Source: Planctomycetaceae bacterium (GTDB taxonomy: Bacteria > Planctomycetota > Planctomycetia > Pirellulales > Thermoguttaceae). Taken from it: a stretch of DNA of 7,140 nucleotides. Below, in pieces: positions 1 to 6,355 of this stretch (positions are counted from its first letter, which is position 1; each line of letters starts with the position of its first letter). The notes beneath the pieces were generated by a model that had not been told where the DNA came from, made no database searches, and saw nothing but the letters and a program-made list of their open reading frames with translations. Location of the stretch: contig JAISBG010000294.1 of NCBI GenBank assembly GCA_031266315.1, forward strand, positions 1-7,140, given 5' to 3'. The translations under genes and the position numbers were made by a program.

Positions 1-366
1 AGAACCAATAAGGGAAAAACAAAAATGCCAATAGCGGAAAGAATTTTCTTACACCTGAGTGTAATAAAAAATTATAAATTGACAATGACCTCTCAAAAAA
101 TGATTTTTTAGAGATGCCCCTATTTCAATCTCTCCCATTTTCCATGAACTGTTACATTTTATGTCTATACTGCGTGAGTCATAAATTCGGTATTTTTAAA
201 CGCAGAACATGCGAAAGTTTTTAAAAGATTTTCCGCGTATTCCGCCCTTCTGTATATTTCATGTTTCTCGAAATTTTTTATACTATTGAAAAGAGAGTGA
301 TTTTTAGAACATCCCTAAAAAAATACCAATTTTATAACTCACACAGTATATTTCAAAAGTCGGTTA
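1..366. other. Non-coding AT-rich leader region
   Basis: No reading frame here looks like a gene. Two small symmetric sequences are visible. TTACAC-CTGA-GTGTAA (49-64) is a perfect 6-bp stem that could be an operator or a weak hairpin. CTCT(C)AAAAAA-TGA-TTTTTTAGAG (90-113) is a stem with one bulged C. A third hairpin, TTTTTAG-n7-CTAAAAA, lies at 301-321. Neither of the first two is followed by a clean T-run, so I do not call a terminator. The frame of the downstream gene is closed by TAA at 316-318, so that gene cannot begin much before 367. No convincing -35/-10 pair was found for it. Confidence 0.5.
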
Positions 367-1380
367 ATGAAAATTTCACTGAAATATTACATAAAAACCA
401 ACGACAAGATTATGTATAACGATAACTTAGCTTGTTTCAATACCAATCGTGATGTCCACAAAACTGGAATATTTGAGTGGAATATTTCAAACAACTCATC
501 TTATATTTGTCTCTTCTTCGATAAGACCGCAACTTCAAATATAATGCGAATTGATTCAACTTGCCCGCTTATGTCGAACGCATGTATAATTTCACATTTG
601 AAACATGGTAAGGGAATAAAATATGACTACAGCCATTTTTCTAAAACTGAAGATTGTGTTTATGAAATGATTATTCCAAGAACTGAATATACAATTTATT
701 CGAGGCTGTATCCTGACAGTGCAATCACTTATGAAGAGTGGATTGATTGTTTATATAGTGCAAAAATAGACCATATTACACTCAAAGAAATGAGGTCTAG
801 TAACAACAATAAATTCCAATGTCCTTCTACTGAAACATTTGTTAATGGATTTGATCTTGAAAACAATTTATCAATAGATGTACCATATTTTGTTGCCGAA
901 AAAACACCATTGACACTCGAATGTACTATGGCTAGTATGGGGGGTCAACTTGGTGTTTCGGGAATTTGGTTTTTTAATAAGGGAACGAATAACAATCAAT
1001 ATGATTTTGTACCAAGTAATCTAACCAATATTGCTAGTTGGCGGTTACCTCTTAATCTTCCTTTTTTGTGGGGTGCAAGTTCATCTCAGTGTAATCCAAT
1101 AAGTTTTTTTGATATTGGTATAGTCAATGATATATTTCTTAAAGATGAAATTGAGTACGAAAATTATGATCAAGTTATTTCACCAAACGATTGTGTAATT
1201 AATTTTTGCATAAAATTTCTAGAGAGGTTTATATTTGTTGTTTTAGATTTAGATAATGATTGCAGTTCTCCCTATTATCTTTTTCTTTTTGCACCGGATT
1301 ATAAAGAATTTATGTTTGAAACAATCATAAATCTAATACATTCCGGTGTAGCTATTCACATAGACCCCCAAATTTTATAG
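367..1380 (+). CDS. Hypothetical protein, 337 aa, unrecognised orphan
   Basis: I do not recognise this protein. It starts at the first ATG after an in-frame TAA at 316-318. No Shine-Dalgarno sequence precedes it, as for several genes here. There is no signal peptide and no obvious membrane helix, although residues 284-295 and 304-309 are strongly hydrophobic and could be buried beta strands. It has about twelve cysteines (for example 23, 48, 66, 73, 97, 128, 152, 186, 242, 276, 281, 299), unusual for a bacterial cytosolic protein of this size, but no CxxC pair that would suggest a zinc ribbon. A Gly-rich patch lies at 192-199 and an aromatic/Asn-rich stretch at 201-213. It is rich in Asn, Ile, Tyr and Phe. 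Base composition is low in GC: two lines I counted gave 22/60 and 16/60, against 34/60 in the epimerase gene. Isolation, composition and flanking repeat debris suggest acquired DNA. The uninterrupted 1-kb frame is the main evidence that it is a gene. Confidence 0.7.
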   Translation: MKISLKYYIKTNDKIMYNDNLACFNTNRDVHKTGIFEWNISNNSSYICLFFDKTATSNIMRIDSTCPLMSNACIISHLKHGKGIKYDYSHFSKTEDCVYEMIIPRTEYTIYSRLYPDSAITYEEWIDCLYSAKIDHITLKEMRSSNNNKFQCPSTETFVNGFDLENNLSIDVPYFVAEKTPLTLECTMASMGGQLGVSGIWFFNKGTNNNQYDFVPSNLTNIASWRLPLNLPFLWGASSSQCNPISFFDIGIVNDIFLKDEIEYENYDQVISPNDCVINFCIKFLERFIFVVLDLDNDCSSPYYLFLFAPDYKEFMFETIINLIHSGVAIHIDPQIL

Positions 1381-1435
1381 ACGGTATCCTTGTCCACAAA
1401 ATTTGAAAAGCAGATGCTGCCGACTTTTTGGGGCA

Positions 1436-1502
1436 TCGGAGTTAGCCGACTGTGAACCGGATTAACGATGGTAAATGGTGTTGCCTTCCGTTTTGGAGTC
1501 AA
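1436..1502 (+). repeat. Truncated copy of dispersed palindromic repeat
   Basis: Bases 1443-1502 match the reverse complement of 6542-6601 at 54 of 60 positions by direct comparison, without gaps. The match covers half of the long palindrome at 6402-6718, from its GTCGGC/GCCGAC hairpin through its centre. The other half is missing here, so this is a single-arm remnant. Its start (TCGGAGTTAGCCGACT) also resembles the hairpin at 6501-6516 in direct orientation, as expected of a palindrome. Confidence 0.8.
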
Positions 1503-1509
1503 TAACAAC

Positions 1510-1575
1510 TCAACCGGCGCAACCCTTCAGCGAAGGGATTGCCCACCTCCTCGTTGAACTGCTACGCCGTTTAAC
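1510..1575 (+). repeat. Hairpin modules shared with other repeats
   Basis: Bases 1510-1529 match 6801-6820 at 19 of 20 positions. The overlapping CCCTTC-AGC-GAAGGG (1523-1537) is a perfect 6-bp stem with a 3-base loop. GTTGAACTGCTACGC (1553-1567) is identical to 4693-4707 inside the first long palindrome. Here it forms the stem GTTGAAC/GTTTAAC (1553-1559 with 1569-1575, one G-T pair). Different modules joined in a new order suggest a mosaic repeat family. Confidence 0.65.
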
Positions 1576-1694
1576 GGGAAATTAGGTTGAAAATGAGGTT
1601 GCGAAAACTTGTTTTTGATCCTTTGAAAAATACCAAATATAACATAACGGAGTATATTCACTATTATCTATTCACTATTCACTCTCAACGGCTC

Positions 1695-1723
1695 TTGTCA
1701 ATTGTTGAGAAGTATGATATTCT
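1695..1723 (+). promoter_or_regulatory. Probable ilvN promoter
   Basis: TTGTCA at 1695-1700 and TATTCT at 1718-1723 are separated by 17 bases and match the sigma-70 consensus at five and four of six positions. Transcription would begin near 1730, after the upstream in-frame GTG at 1728, which supports translation from ATG 1779. This is a pattern match only. Confidence 0.4.
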
Positions 1724-1778
1724 GTAGGTGATTTTTTACTATTGCAAACAGGTTTGTTTTCTTCATTTTTTGACGATC

Positions 1779-2252
1779 ATGCGACATGTTATTTCTGCTC
1801 TTGTTCAAAATGTGCCGGGAGTTCTGTCCCATATTTCCGGGATGCTTGCCTCACGCGGTTATAATATCGACAGTCTGGCTGTCGGCGAAACCGAAGATAG
1901 TCAATTGTCCCGAATGACTTATGTTGTTGTCGGCGACGAAAAAGTTCGGGAGCAAGTTCTCAAGCAACTCCGTAAAATCGTAACGGTTGTACGTGCCGAC
2001 GACCTCACGGATAAAAGTCACGTCGAACGCGATTTGATGCTCATTAAAGTCGAAGCACTGCCCGGCGCACGGAGTAAAATTCTTGAAATGGTCAATATTT
2101 TCCGTGCGAAAGTGGTCGATGTTAGCGACACGTCCATGATGATCGAAGTTTCCGGCAATGAACCAAAACTCGCTGGTTTTGTCGATACAATGCGTCCGTT
2201 CGGGATTATTGAGTTAGTTCGTAGCGGAATTATTGCCATGCCAAGAGGTTAA
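1779..2252 (+). CDS. ilvN: Acetolactate synthase small (regulatory) subunit
   Basis: Regulatory subunit of acetohydroxyacid synthase, which makes 2-acetolactate or 2-aceto-2-hydroxybutyrate in cytosolic valine, leucine and isoleucine synthesis. It activates the catalytic subunit and confers valine feedback inhibition. The 157 residues align end to end with Escherichia coli IlvH (163 aa): an N-terminal ACT domain (about 3-77) and the C-terminal small-subunit domain (about 83-156). Asn11, Gly14 and Asn29, the positions tied to valine binding in IlvH, are all present, so feedback control is expected. Conserved stretches include NVPGVL, RGYNIDSL, LSRMT, VGDEKV and HVERDLMLIKV. I chose ATG 1779 over the in-frame GTG at 1728 because family members begin right at this MRHVIS-like strand and the 17 extra residues match nothing in the family. 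No Shine-Dalgarno is visible. The catalytic gene ilvB and ilvC are not in the window, so the subunit is encoded apart from its partner, or at least not beside it. Confidence 0.95.
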   Translation: MRHVISALVQNVPGVLSHISGMLASRGYNIDSLAVGETEDSQLSRMTYVVVGDEKVREQVLKQLRKIVTVVRADDLTDKSHVERDLMLIKVEALPGARSKILEMVNIFRAKVVDVSDTSMMIEVSGNEPKLAGFVDTMRPFGIIELVRSGIIAMPRG

Positions 2253-2317
2253 GAGATTATTTTGACTATTTTTATTAATTTAATTTAATTCAACTCAACT
2301 CAATCACCTAATTTACG
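2253..2317 (+). promoter_or_regulatory. Spacer with possible weak promoter
   Basis: The 65-base gap contains TTGACT (2262-2267), followed 18 bases later by TAATTC (2286-2291), a possible but weak promoter for the epimerase. Between and after these lie short tandem runs, TTAATTTAATTTAATT then CAACTCAACTCAATC. There is no Shine-Dalgarno before the ATG at 2318. Read-through from ilvN is equally possible. Confidence 0.25.
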
Positions 2318-3259
2318 ATGAAATACCTGATTACCGGAGGAGCCGGATTTATTGGTTCCAATCTTGCCAGATATGTTTTGAATCAAGGTCATGAAGTTGT
2401 TATTCTCGACAATTTCGCTACCGGAAAACGTGAAAATTTAACAGAAATTCAGGATCAGATTACATTAATTGAGGGTGATATTCGGAATCGTAAAACGGTT
2501 GATCATGCGGTGCAGGGTTGTTCGGCGATTTTTCACGAAGGAGCACTTGGTTCGGTGCCGCGAAGTGTTGCCGATCCGGTAACGTCGCACGATGTGAATG
2601 TCAACGGGACGCTCACGGTTCTCGAATCAGCCCGTGCAGCGGGAATCAAACGTGTTGTGTTTGCTGCGTCGAGTTCGGCTTACGGCGAACAACCGGAATC
2701 GCCGAAAGTTGAAACGATGCCGCCGCTTCCGATTAGTCCGTATGCCGCAAGTAAAACGGCGTGTGAAGCCTATTTACAAGCCTATGCCGCCGCTTACGGC
2801 ATGGAAACAATTTCGTTGCGTTATTTCAATGTGTTCGGACCGCGTCAAGACCCGTTTGGTGCTTACGCGGCAGTGATTCCGGCGTTTGTCAGTAAAATTC
2901 TTAGAAATGAAAAACCACAGGTTTTCGGCGACGGTGAACAGACACGTGATTTCTGTTATATTGAAAACGTTTGCTATGCCAACTGGCTTGCCGCGCACGC
3001 TCCGCCGGAAAATTGTAATGGAAGACCTCTCAATATTGCCTGCCATGCGGCAGTTTCATTGAATCAAATTCTGGAAAAATTGAAATCACTGATGAAAAGC
3101 AATATTGAAGCAATATATGGTACGGTACGTGCGGGAGATGTTCGACATTCGTTAGCGGACATTTCACTTGCACAGAAAATGATTGGTTACAAACCGCTCA
3201 TCTATTTCGACGAAGGTCTCGAACGGGCTATTGATTGGTACACAACACATTTACGTTAA
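2318..3259 (+). CDS. NAD-dependent nucleotide-sugar epimerase (extended SDR, WbpP-like)
   Basis: Extended short-chain dehydrogenase/reductase of 313 residues, the usual length for UDP-sugar 4-epimerases. The Rossmann motif GGAGFIG is at 7-13, Asp31 of LDNF closes the second strand and would bind the NAD ribose, and D54 is the acidic residue before the third strand's loop. The active site is Ser119/Ser120 with Tyr142-xxx-Lys146 (YAASK). RYFNVFGPRQDP and the late GDVRHSLAD segment bind the nucleotide-sugar. SVPRS (79-83) and FGAYAAVIP resemble WbpP/TviC-type UDP-N-acetylglucosamine 4-epimerases more than GalE, so a UDP-HexNAc substrate for surface polysaccharide is my best inference. UDP-glucose 4-epimerase or a dTDP-/UDP-sugar dehydratase relative cannot be excluded. 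The start is fixed because the first strand begins at residue 2. No glycosyltransferases flank it. Confidence 0.9.
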   Translation: MKYLITGGAGFIGSNLARYVLNQGHEVVILDNFATGKRENLTEIQDQITLIEGDIRNRKTVDHAVQGCSAIFHEGALGSVPRSVADPVTSHDVNVNGTLTVLESARAAGIKRVVFAASSSAYGEQPESPKVETMPPLPISPYAASKTACEAYLQAYAAAYGMETISLRYFNVFGPRQDPFGAYAAVIPAFVSKILRNEKPQVFGDGEQTRDFCYIENVCYANWLAAHAPPENCNGRPLNIACHAAVSLNQILEKLKSLMKSNIEAIYGTVRAGDVRHSLADISLAQKMIGYKPLIYFDEGLERAIDWYTTHLR

Positions 3260-3284
3260 AAACATATAATAACACCGGATTTTT

Positions 3285-3303
3285 CAACCCTTTTGCGGGG
3301 TTG
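3285..3303 (+). repeat. Hairpin between epimerase and TPR gene
   Basis: CAACCC-n7-GGGTTG is a perfect 6-bp stem (3285-3290 with 3298-3303). No T-run follows, so it is a poor intrinsic terminator. Its sequence resembles the CAACCTTTTGC hairpin at 6478-6500 and the AACCCTTC hairpin at 1521-1537, so it may be a minimal member of the same repeat family, or a stem that slows transcription between the two genes. Confidence 0.4.
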
Positions 3304-3332
3304 CCTATCAAACGAAAACAATTCAATTCAAT

Positions 3333-3338
3333 AAGGAG
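3333..3338 (+). promoter_or_regulatory. Shine-Dalgarno deciding the TPR gene start
   Basis: AAGGAG lies seven bases before ATG 3346 but only one base before ATG 3340. Normal spacing therefore selects 3346. It is the strongest ribosome-binding site in the window, where most genes have none. Confidence 0.75.
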
Positions 3339-3345
3339 TATGAAC

Positions 3346-4380
3346 ATGTTCAAAAGTATTCGATTTTTCGGATTTTTTACCTGTACTTTTATTCTTTTTT
3401 CGGTTTCTGTTCTGCCGGCGGCGGATCGGATTACGGTTCAGGAAGGCAAAGGTAAAAACGTTTCAGGAACAATTCTTGCGGTTAACGCGGAAAAAGTAAC
3501 AATTGATGTGCGGGGTGAAAAACAGGAAATTCCGGCAAATATTATTGTTTCGACGGAATATGACAACGAACCGTCCGGTTTGAAGGCGACTCGAACCGCG
3601 TTTGACGGCAGCCGTATGCCGGAAACACTGGAAGCGTTGGCGAAGGTTGACCCGAAAACATTGACCAAACCGGAACTGAAACAGGAATTCGATTATTTTA
3701 CGGCGGCGGCGAAAACAAAATCGGTACTTGCCGGTTCGGGTGATCTTGCTGATGCGGAAAAGTCGTTACTTGATTTTATTAAAAATAACAAAAACAGTTA
3801 TCACTATTTTGAAATTTGTGAATATTACGGAGATTTGATGGTTCAGGCGGGCAAGTTTGACGACGCTAAAAAATCATACGCTGCATTGGCGAAAGCACCG
3901 TGGTCTGAGTACAGCCTCAAGGCGACCGTTTCACTGGGAATGGCGGAAATTACGGAAAAGAAAACCGATTCCGCACGAAAAAATTTTGAAACCGTAATCA
4001 AATCGGAAGACAATTCGGAACAGGCGGAACGTTTGAAGAATATTGCCAAAATTGGTCAGGCGTTATGCCTTACTTCGGAAAAGAAATATGATGAAGCGGT
4101 TAAGATGCTTGAAGAAATTGCGAAAAATTCGAGTGGTGAAGACTCGGTTTTCCAATCGTTGGTTTATAATTCGCTTGGTTTGACTTACGAACAGGCAGGC
4201 AAACCTCGTGATGCCATTCTGGCGTACATGCACACGGACATTTTATTTTCTTCGGCGCGGAGCGAACACATTAAGGCTCTTCAAGAACTTTCCAAACTGT
4301 GGAAACAGGTTAAACGTAACGAACGTGCAGACGAAACCGCCAAACGTCTGAAATCAATTTATAATATTGATACAAAATAA
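3346..4380 (+). CDS. Secreted tetratricopeptide-repeat protein
   Basis: A 344-residue exported protein. Residues 1-25 are a Sec signal peptide: basic start, hydrophobic core FFGFFTCTFILFSVSV, probable cleavage after LPA. Residues 27-75 form a small beta-rich module (ITVQEGKGKNVSGTI, VTIDVRG, EIPANII). The rest is helical with TPR-like units at about 160-185, 191-221, 233-263 and 271-301 and a degenerate one at 308-336. Recognisable signatures are GDLMVQAGKFDDAKKSY, KKYDEAVKMLEE and SLGLTYEQAGKPRDAI. TPRs bind partner proteins, so a periplasmic scaffold is likely, but no partner is evident. It resembles a planctomycete family of secreted TPR proteins, which I recall often sits near TolQ/ExbB-type genes, absent here. 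An in-frame upstream start would overlap the epimerase and destroy the signal peptide, so I reject it. It begins 86 bases after the epimerase and may be co-transcribed. Confidence 0.85.
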   Translation: MFKSIRFFGFFTCTFILFSVSVLPAADRITVQEGKGKNVSGTILAVNAEKVTIDVRGEKQEIPANIIVSTEYDNEPSGLKATRTAFDGSRMPETLEALAKVDPKTLTKPELKQEFDYFTAAAKTKSVLAGSGDLADAEKSLLDFIKNNKNSYHYFEICEYYGDLMVQAGKFDDAKKSYAALAKAPWSEYSLKATVSLGMAEITEKKTDSARKNFETVIKSEDNSEQAERLKNIAKIGQALCLTSEKKYDEAVKMLEEIAKNSSGEDSVFQSLVYNSLGLTYEQAGKPRDAILAYMHTDILFSSARSEHIKALQELSKLWKQVKRNERADETAKRLKSIYNIDTK

Positions 4381-4393
4381 CCCGACACAGTTC

Positions 4394-4424
4394 GCTAAAA
4401 AAACTTTAGCAAAGATTATTTTTT
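4394..4424 (+). terminator. Possible terminator after TPR gene
   Basis: GCTAAA-n5-TTTAGC (4394-4410) is a 6-bp AT-rich stem 13 bases after the TPR stop. A run of six T begins at 4419, eight bases beyond the stem, farther than in a classical intrinsic terminator. The T-run is also the edge of the inverted repeat at 4419-4497, so the two features overlap. Confidence 0.3.
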
Positions 4425-4497
4425 GACAGGATTTACAAAATTTACAGGATAAAAATCAAATAAAATTCCAGTAAATCATGTATATCTTGTCAAAAAA
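4419..4497. repeat. Imperfect inverted repeat, 32-base arms
   Basis: The left arm 4419-4450 and right arm 4466-4497 pair at about 26 of 32 positions, with a 15-base loop. The outer 19 bases, starting TTTTTTGACAGGATT, match the reverse complement of the right arm at 17 of 19. The TTTTGACAGGATTTACAGG wording resembles a short inverted repeat I recall as scattered in many environmental bacterial genomes, but I cannot confirm that. It could act as a transcription terminator in either direction, since T-runs occur at both outer edges. Confidence 0.7.
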
Positions 4498-4508
4498 TAG
4501 TTTTTTAG

Positions 4509-4865
4509 AAGTTACTTTCTCATGTTACGCACCGTCGTTAAAAAATCAAGGTGAAGATTTTTGGTTCCTAAGTCCGTAGGACTTTAACATGGATAACCCC
4601 GTGCAAGTGCAACGCAGCACGGGGCATTGAGTAATACACAACCGGAACTACGTAGTAGTTCAACAGAGAAAATTTATTCTTATCGTGAGCGTGTTGAACT
4701 GCTACGCAGTTCGGTTGGAGACGGCGTGTTACTCAATACCCCGTGCTGCACTTCGTTTGCACGGGGTTATCCACGTGAAAGTCCTACGGACTAAATAAAC
4801 ACTTCAACCTTGACTTTCATCCTAAACGGTGACTTTTTAACGACGGGGCGTAACTGGAGTTACTT
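4509..4865. repeat. Long nested palindrome, about 357 bp
   Basis: Non-coding inverted repeat filling the gap between the convergent TPR and AI-2E genes. Matched blocks from outside in are: 4509-4516 with 4858-4865; 4524-4548 with 4830-4854 (23/25); 4546-4556 with 4802-4813; 4571-4605 with 4758-4792 (33/35); 4614-4637 with 4726-4749 (22/24); 4640-4664 with 4693-4716. The central loop is 4665-4692. Each arm is itself built of perfect small hairpins: AGTCC-GTA-GGACT, CCCCGTGC-n12-GCACGGGG (4597-4604/4617-4624 and 4739-4746/4759-4766), and GAACTAC/GTAGTTC (4645-4661) or GAACTGC/GCAGTTC (4696-4712). The right arm has about 16 extra bases near 4814-4829. No coding potential or transposase is seen. 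The right end overlaps the last codons of the AI-2E gene. Confidence 0.9.
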
Positions 4866-6338
4866 TTTGTGATTATCCAGCAATATTGCTATCCATGCTG
4901 TTTCTTTGAATGTTTGAAAAATAATTTTGACAACAATAGTCAGCGGAGCCGCGAGAAATAATCCAACCGGTCCCAAAAGCCAACCCCATGAAAATAATGA
5001 AAGAATAATCACCACTGTGGAAATACCCAAACCATGTCCCAACATTTTCGGTTCAATTCCGTAAGCAATCGAACATTCGATAGCAACCAAACAAATAATG
5101 TACAGTAAAACTCCTTGCATATCATAAGTCATAAAAATCAACATTCCCGGTATAATTGCGGCAAGTGTTCCGCCGATATTCGGAATGAAATACAGGAAAA
5201 ACGCAATCACTCCCCAAAAAAGTGTTGCAGGAACTCCAAATATCCAATACACAAATGTTGCCGCTACCGCAGACATCAAACTTGAAATCGCCTTGAGAAA
5301 AAGATAACGTCGAATATCATTGGCGATTCGGTGAAAATGTTCGTTGTTGATGGGTCCTTCTTTGCCGAAAGCCCGATCAATTTTTTCGGGAAATCGTGCC
5401 GCTTCGAAAACCATAAAGACGGTAAAAATTAAAACAAGAAATCCTCCTTCCGCAACATGACGCAATTCCACTAATGATTTCGTTACCCAATACATAACGC
5501 TTTCAGGGTTAAGCGCAATCAACGACGGTTGTTCTTTGTCTTGTTTGCTCAGAATTTTGGCAATCTCTTCCGAAGAAACCGGAACAATTTCATCTGGAAC
5601 AATAATTTCCGTCTCGTTAATAGATTTCTGTTCCGTTGTTTTCCCAATCAGAGAATCGTTTGAATCTGTATTTTCGTCATTTTCACTATTTTCGTCCTCA
5701 TTTTCAACAACCGAATGTTCTGATTCGGTAAACGATAGCGGGACTTTTTTTTCTGGTGAAAATTCTTTTTGTTTGTCTGTGGAATTTTCGGCAACAGGAA
5801 TTTTGTCAGTAGGAATTTCTTCCGGCGAGATTTCCTCTGAAGGGATTTCGGAAATTTGAAAGCCGTTGTTTGGCAAAACCTCTGCTGGCGGATTTTCTTT
5901 TTCCTTATTTTTTCCTAATTCTCCGAGAACAAAACCGTATTGCTCCAACTGTTTATCGAGTTGGTCAAGTTTTTGAACGATTCTATTTTTGTAAGCGGGA
6001 AGCCGGAGAATAAAATCATTGAGTGACCGACCGACGAAATAACTGATTCCGGAAAACACGAACACTGTTCCGCCGAGTACGATAATGAGTGCGATGGAGT
6101 TGGGGCAACCGTGATTCCGCAACCAACGCAACGGAACAACCAGAATAATTGCCATAAACAACGCCAACAACATTGGCGAAACGATGGCACTAGCGGCTTT
6201 GATGCCTGCCAAAATCACAATAGTTGCCGCTCCCATTACAAGAAAACGATAAACTTTTTCCGGTTTAGGTTTTGGGAGTGGGACGGAAGATTGGGAGGAT
6301 TCAATAAATTGAATGGAGGACGATTCTTCGTTAAACAT
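4860..6338 (-). CDS. AI-2E family membrane transporter with acidic insertion
   Basis: Polytopic inner-membrane protein of the AI-2E family (PF01594; relatives TqsA, YdiK, PerM), whose members export autoinducer-2 or act as ion/proton antiporters. The substrate cannot be told from sequence. Hydrophobic segments lie at about 32-48, 52-70, 80-104, 298-313, 349-368, 371-402, 406-426 and 437-470. The family-typical C-terminal half is clear: FIPNIGG (384-390) followed by AAIIPG, GHGLGIS (434-440) and LLGPVGLFLAAPL (454-466). At 492 residues it exceeds the usual 340-370. The excess is a low-complexity Glu/Ser/Asn/Pro-rich stretch, about 141-262, between the third and fourth membrane segments, with quasi-repeats such as EIPSEEISPEEIPTDKIP. 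The N-terminal 30 residues are Ser/Pro/Lys-rich and probably cytoplasmic. The start is the first ATG; Met35 lies inside the first helix. No Shine-Dalgarno is visible. It is convergent with the TPR gene, and both ends adjoin long palindromes. Confidence 0.9.
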   Translation of the reverse strand: MFNEESSSIQFIESSQSSVPLPKPKPEKVYRFLVMGAATIVILAGIKAASAIVSPMLLALFMAIILVVPLRWLRNHGCPNSIALIIVLGGTVFVFSGISYFVGRSLNDFILRLPAYKNRIVQKLDQLDKQLEQYGFVLGELGKNKEKENPPAEVLPNNGFQISEIPSEEISPEEIPTDKIPVAENSTDKQKEFSPEKKVPLSFTESEHSVVENEDENSENDENTDSNDSLIGKTTEQKSINETEIIVPDEIVPVSSEEIAKILSKQDKEQPSLIALNPESVMYWVTKSLVELRHVAEGGFLVLIFTVFMVFEAARFPEKIDRAFGKEGPINNEHFHRIANDIRRYLFLKAISSLMSAVAATFVYWIFGVPATLFWGVIAFFLYFIPNIGGTLAAIIPGMLIFMTYDMQGVLLYIICLVAIECSIAYGIEPKMLGHGLGISTVVIILSLFSWGWLLGPVGLFLAAPLTIVVKIIFQTFKETAWIAILLDNHKK

Positions 6339-6355
6339 TCCGCAATAAATTAATA

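Larger units (their letters stand above)
1381..1694. other. Intergenic region made of repeat fragments
   Basis: This stretch between the orphan gene and ilvN contains no plausible gene. It holds a truncated copy of the dispersed palindromic repeat (1436-1502), then small hairpins at 1523-1537 and 1553-1575. Three overlapping copies of TATTCACT(AT) follow at 1655-1664, 1669-1678 and 1676-1683, just before the likely ilvN promoter. It looks like repeat debris rather than a regulatory leader. Confidence 0.6.

Noticed and set aside
90..113. Terminator of a gene upstream of the window
   Set aside because: The stem is A/T-only at its core with a bulge, no T-run follows on the plus strand, and no coding end is visible before it.
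1728..1778. Upstream GTG start for ilvN adding 17 residues
   Set aside because: The family begins at the MRHVIS-like strand, the extra residues match nothing in it, and the likely promoter would start transcription at about 1730, after this GTG.
2018..3046. Several 60-90 codon frames inside ilvN and the epimerase
   Set aside because: They overlap well-supported genes in other frames and have no initiation signals or recognisable products.
3235..3345. Upstream start of the TPR gene overlapping the epimerase
   Set aside because: It would bury a clear signal peptide behind 37 residues, while AAGGAG at 3333-3338 has ideal spacing to ATG 3346.
4571..4792. CRISPR array suggested by recurring short palindromes
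   Set aside because: Units are inverted rather than direct, differ in sequence and spacing, and there are no unique spacers or cas genes.
4381..4859. Hidden small gene between the convergent genes
   Set aside because: Inverted repeats fill nearly all the space and frames are short and without initiation signals.
5536..5859. Plus-strand Ser-rich open frame of 107 codons
   Set aside because: It is the antisense shadow of the acidic low-complexity region of the AI-2E gene; no ribosome-binding site or family resemblance.
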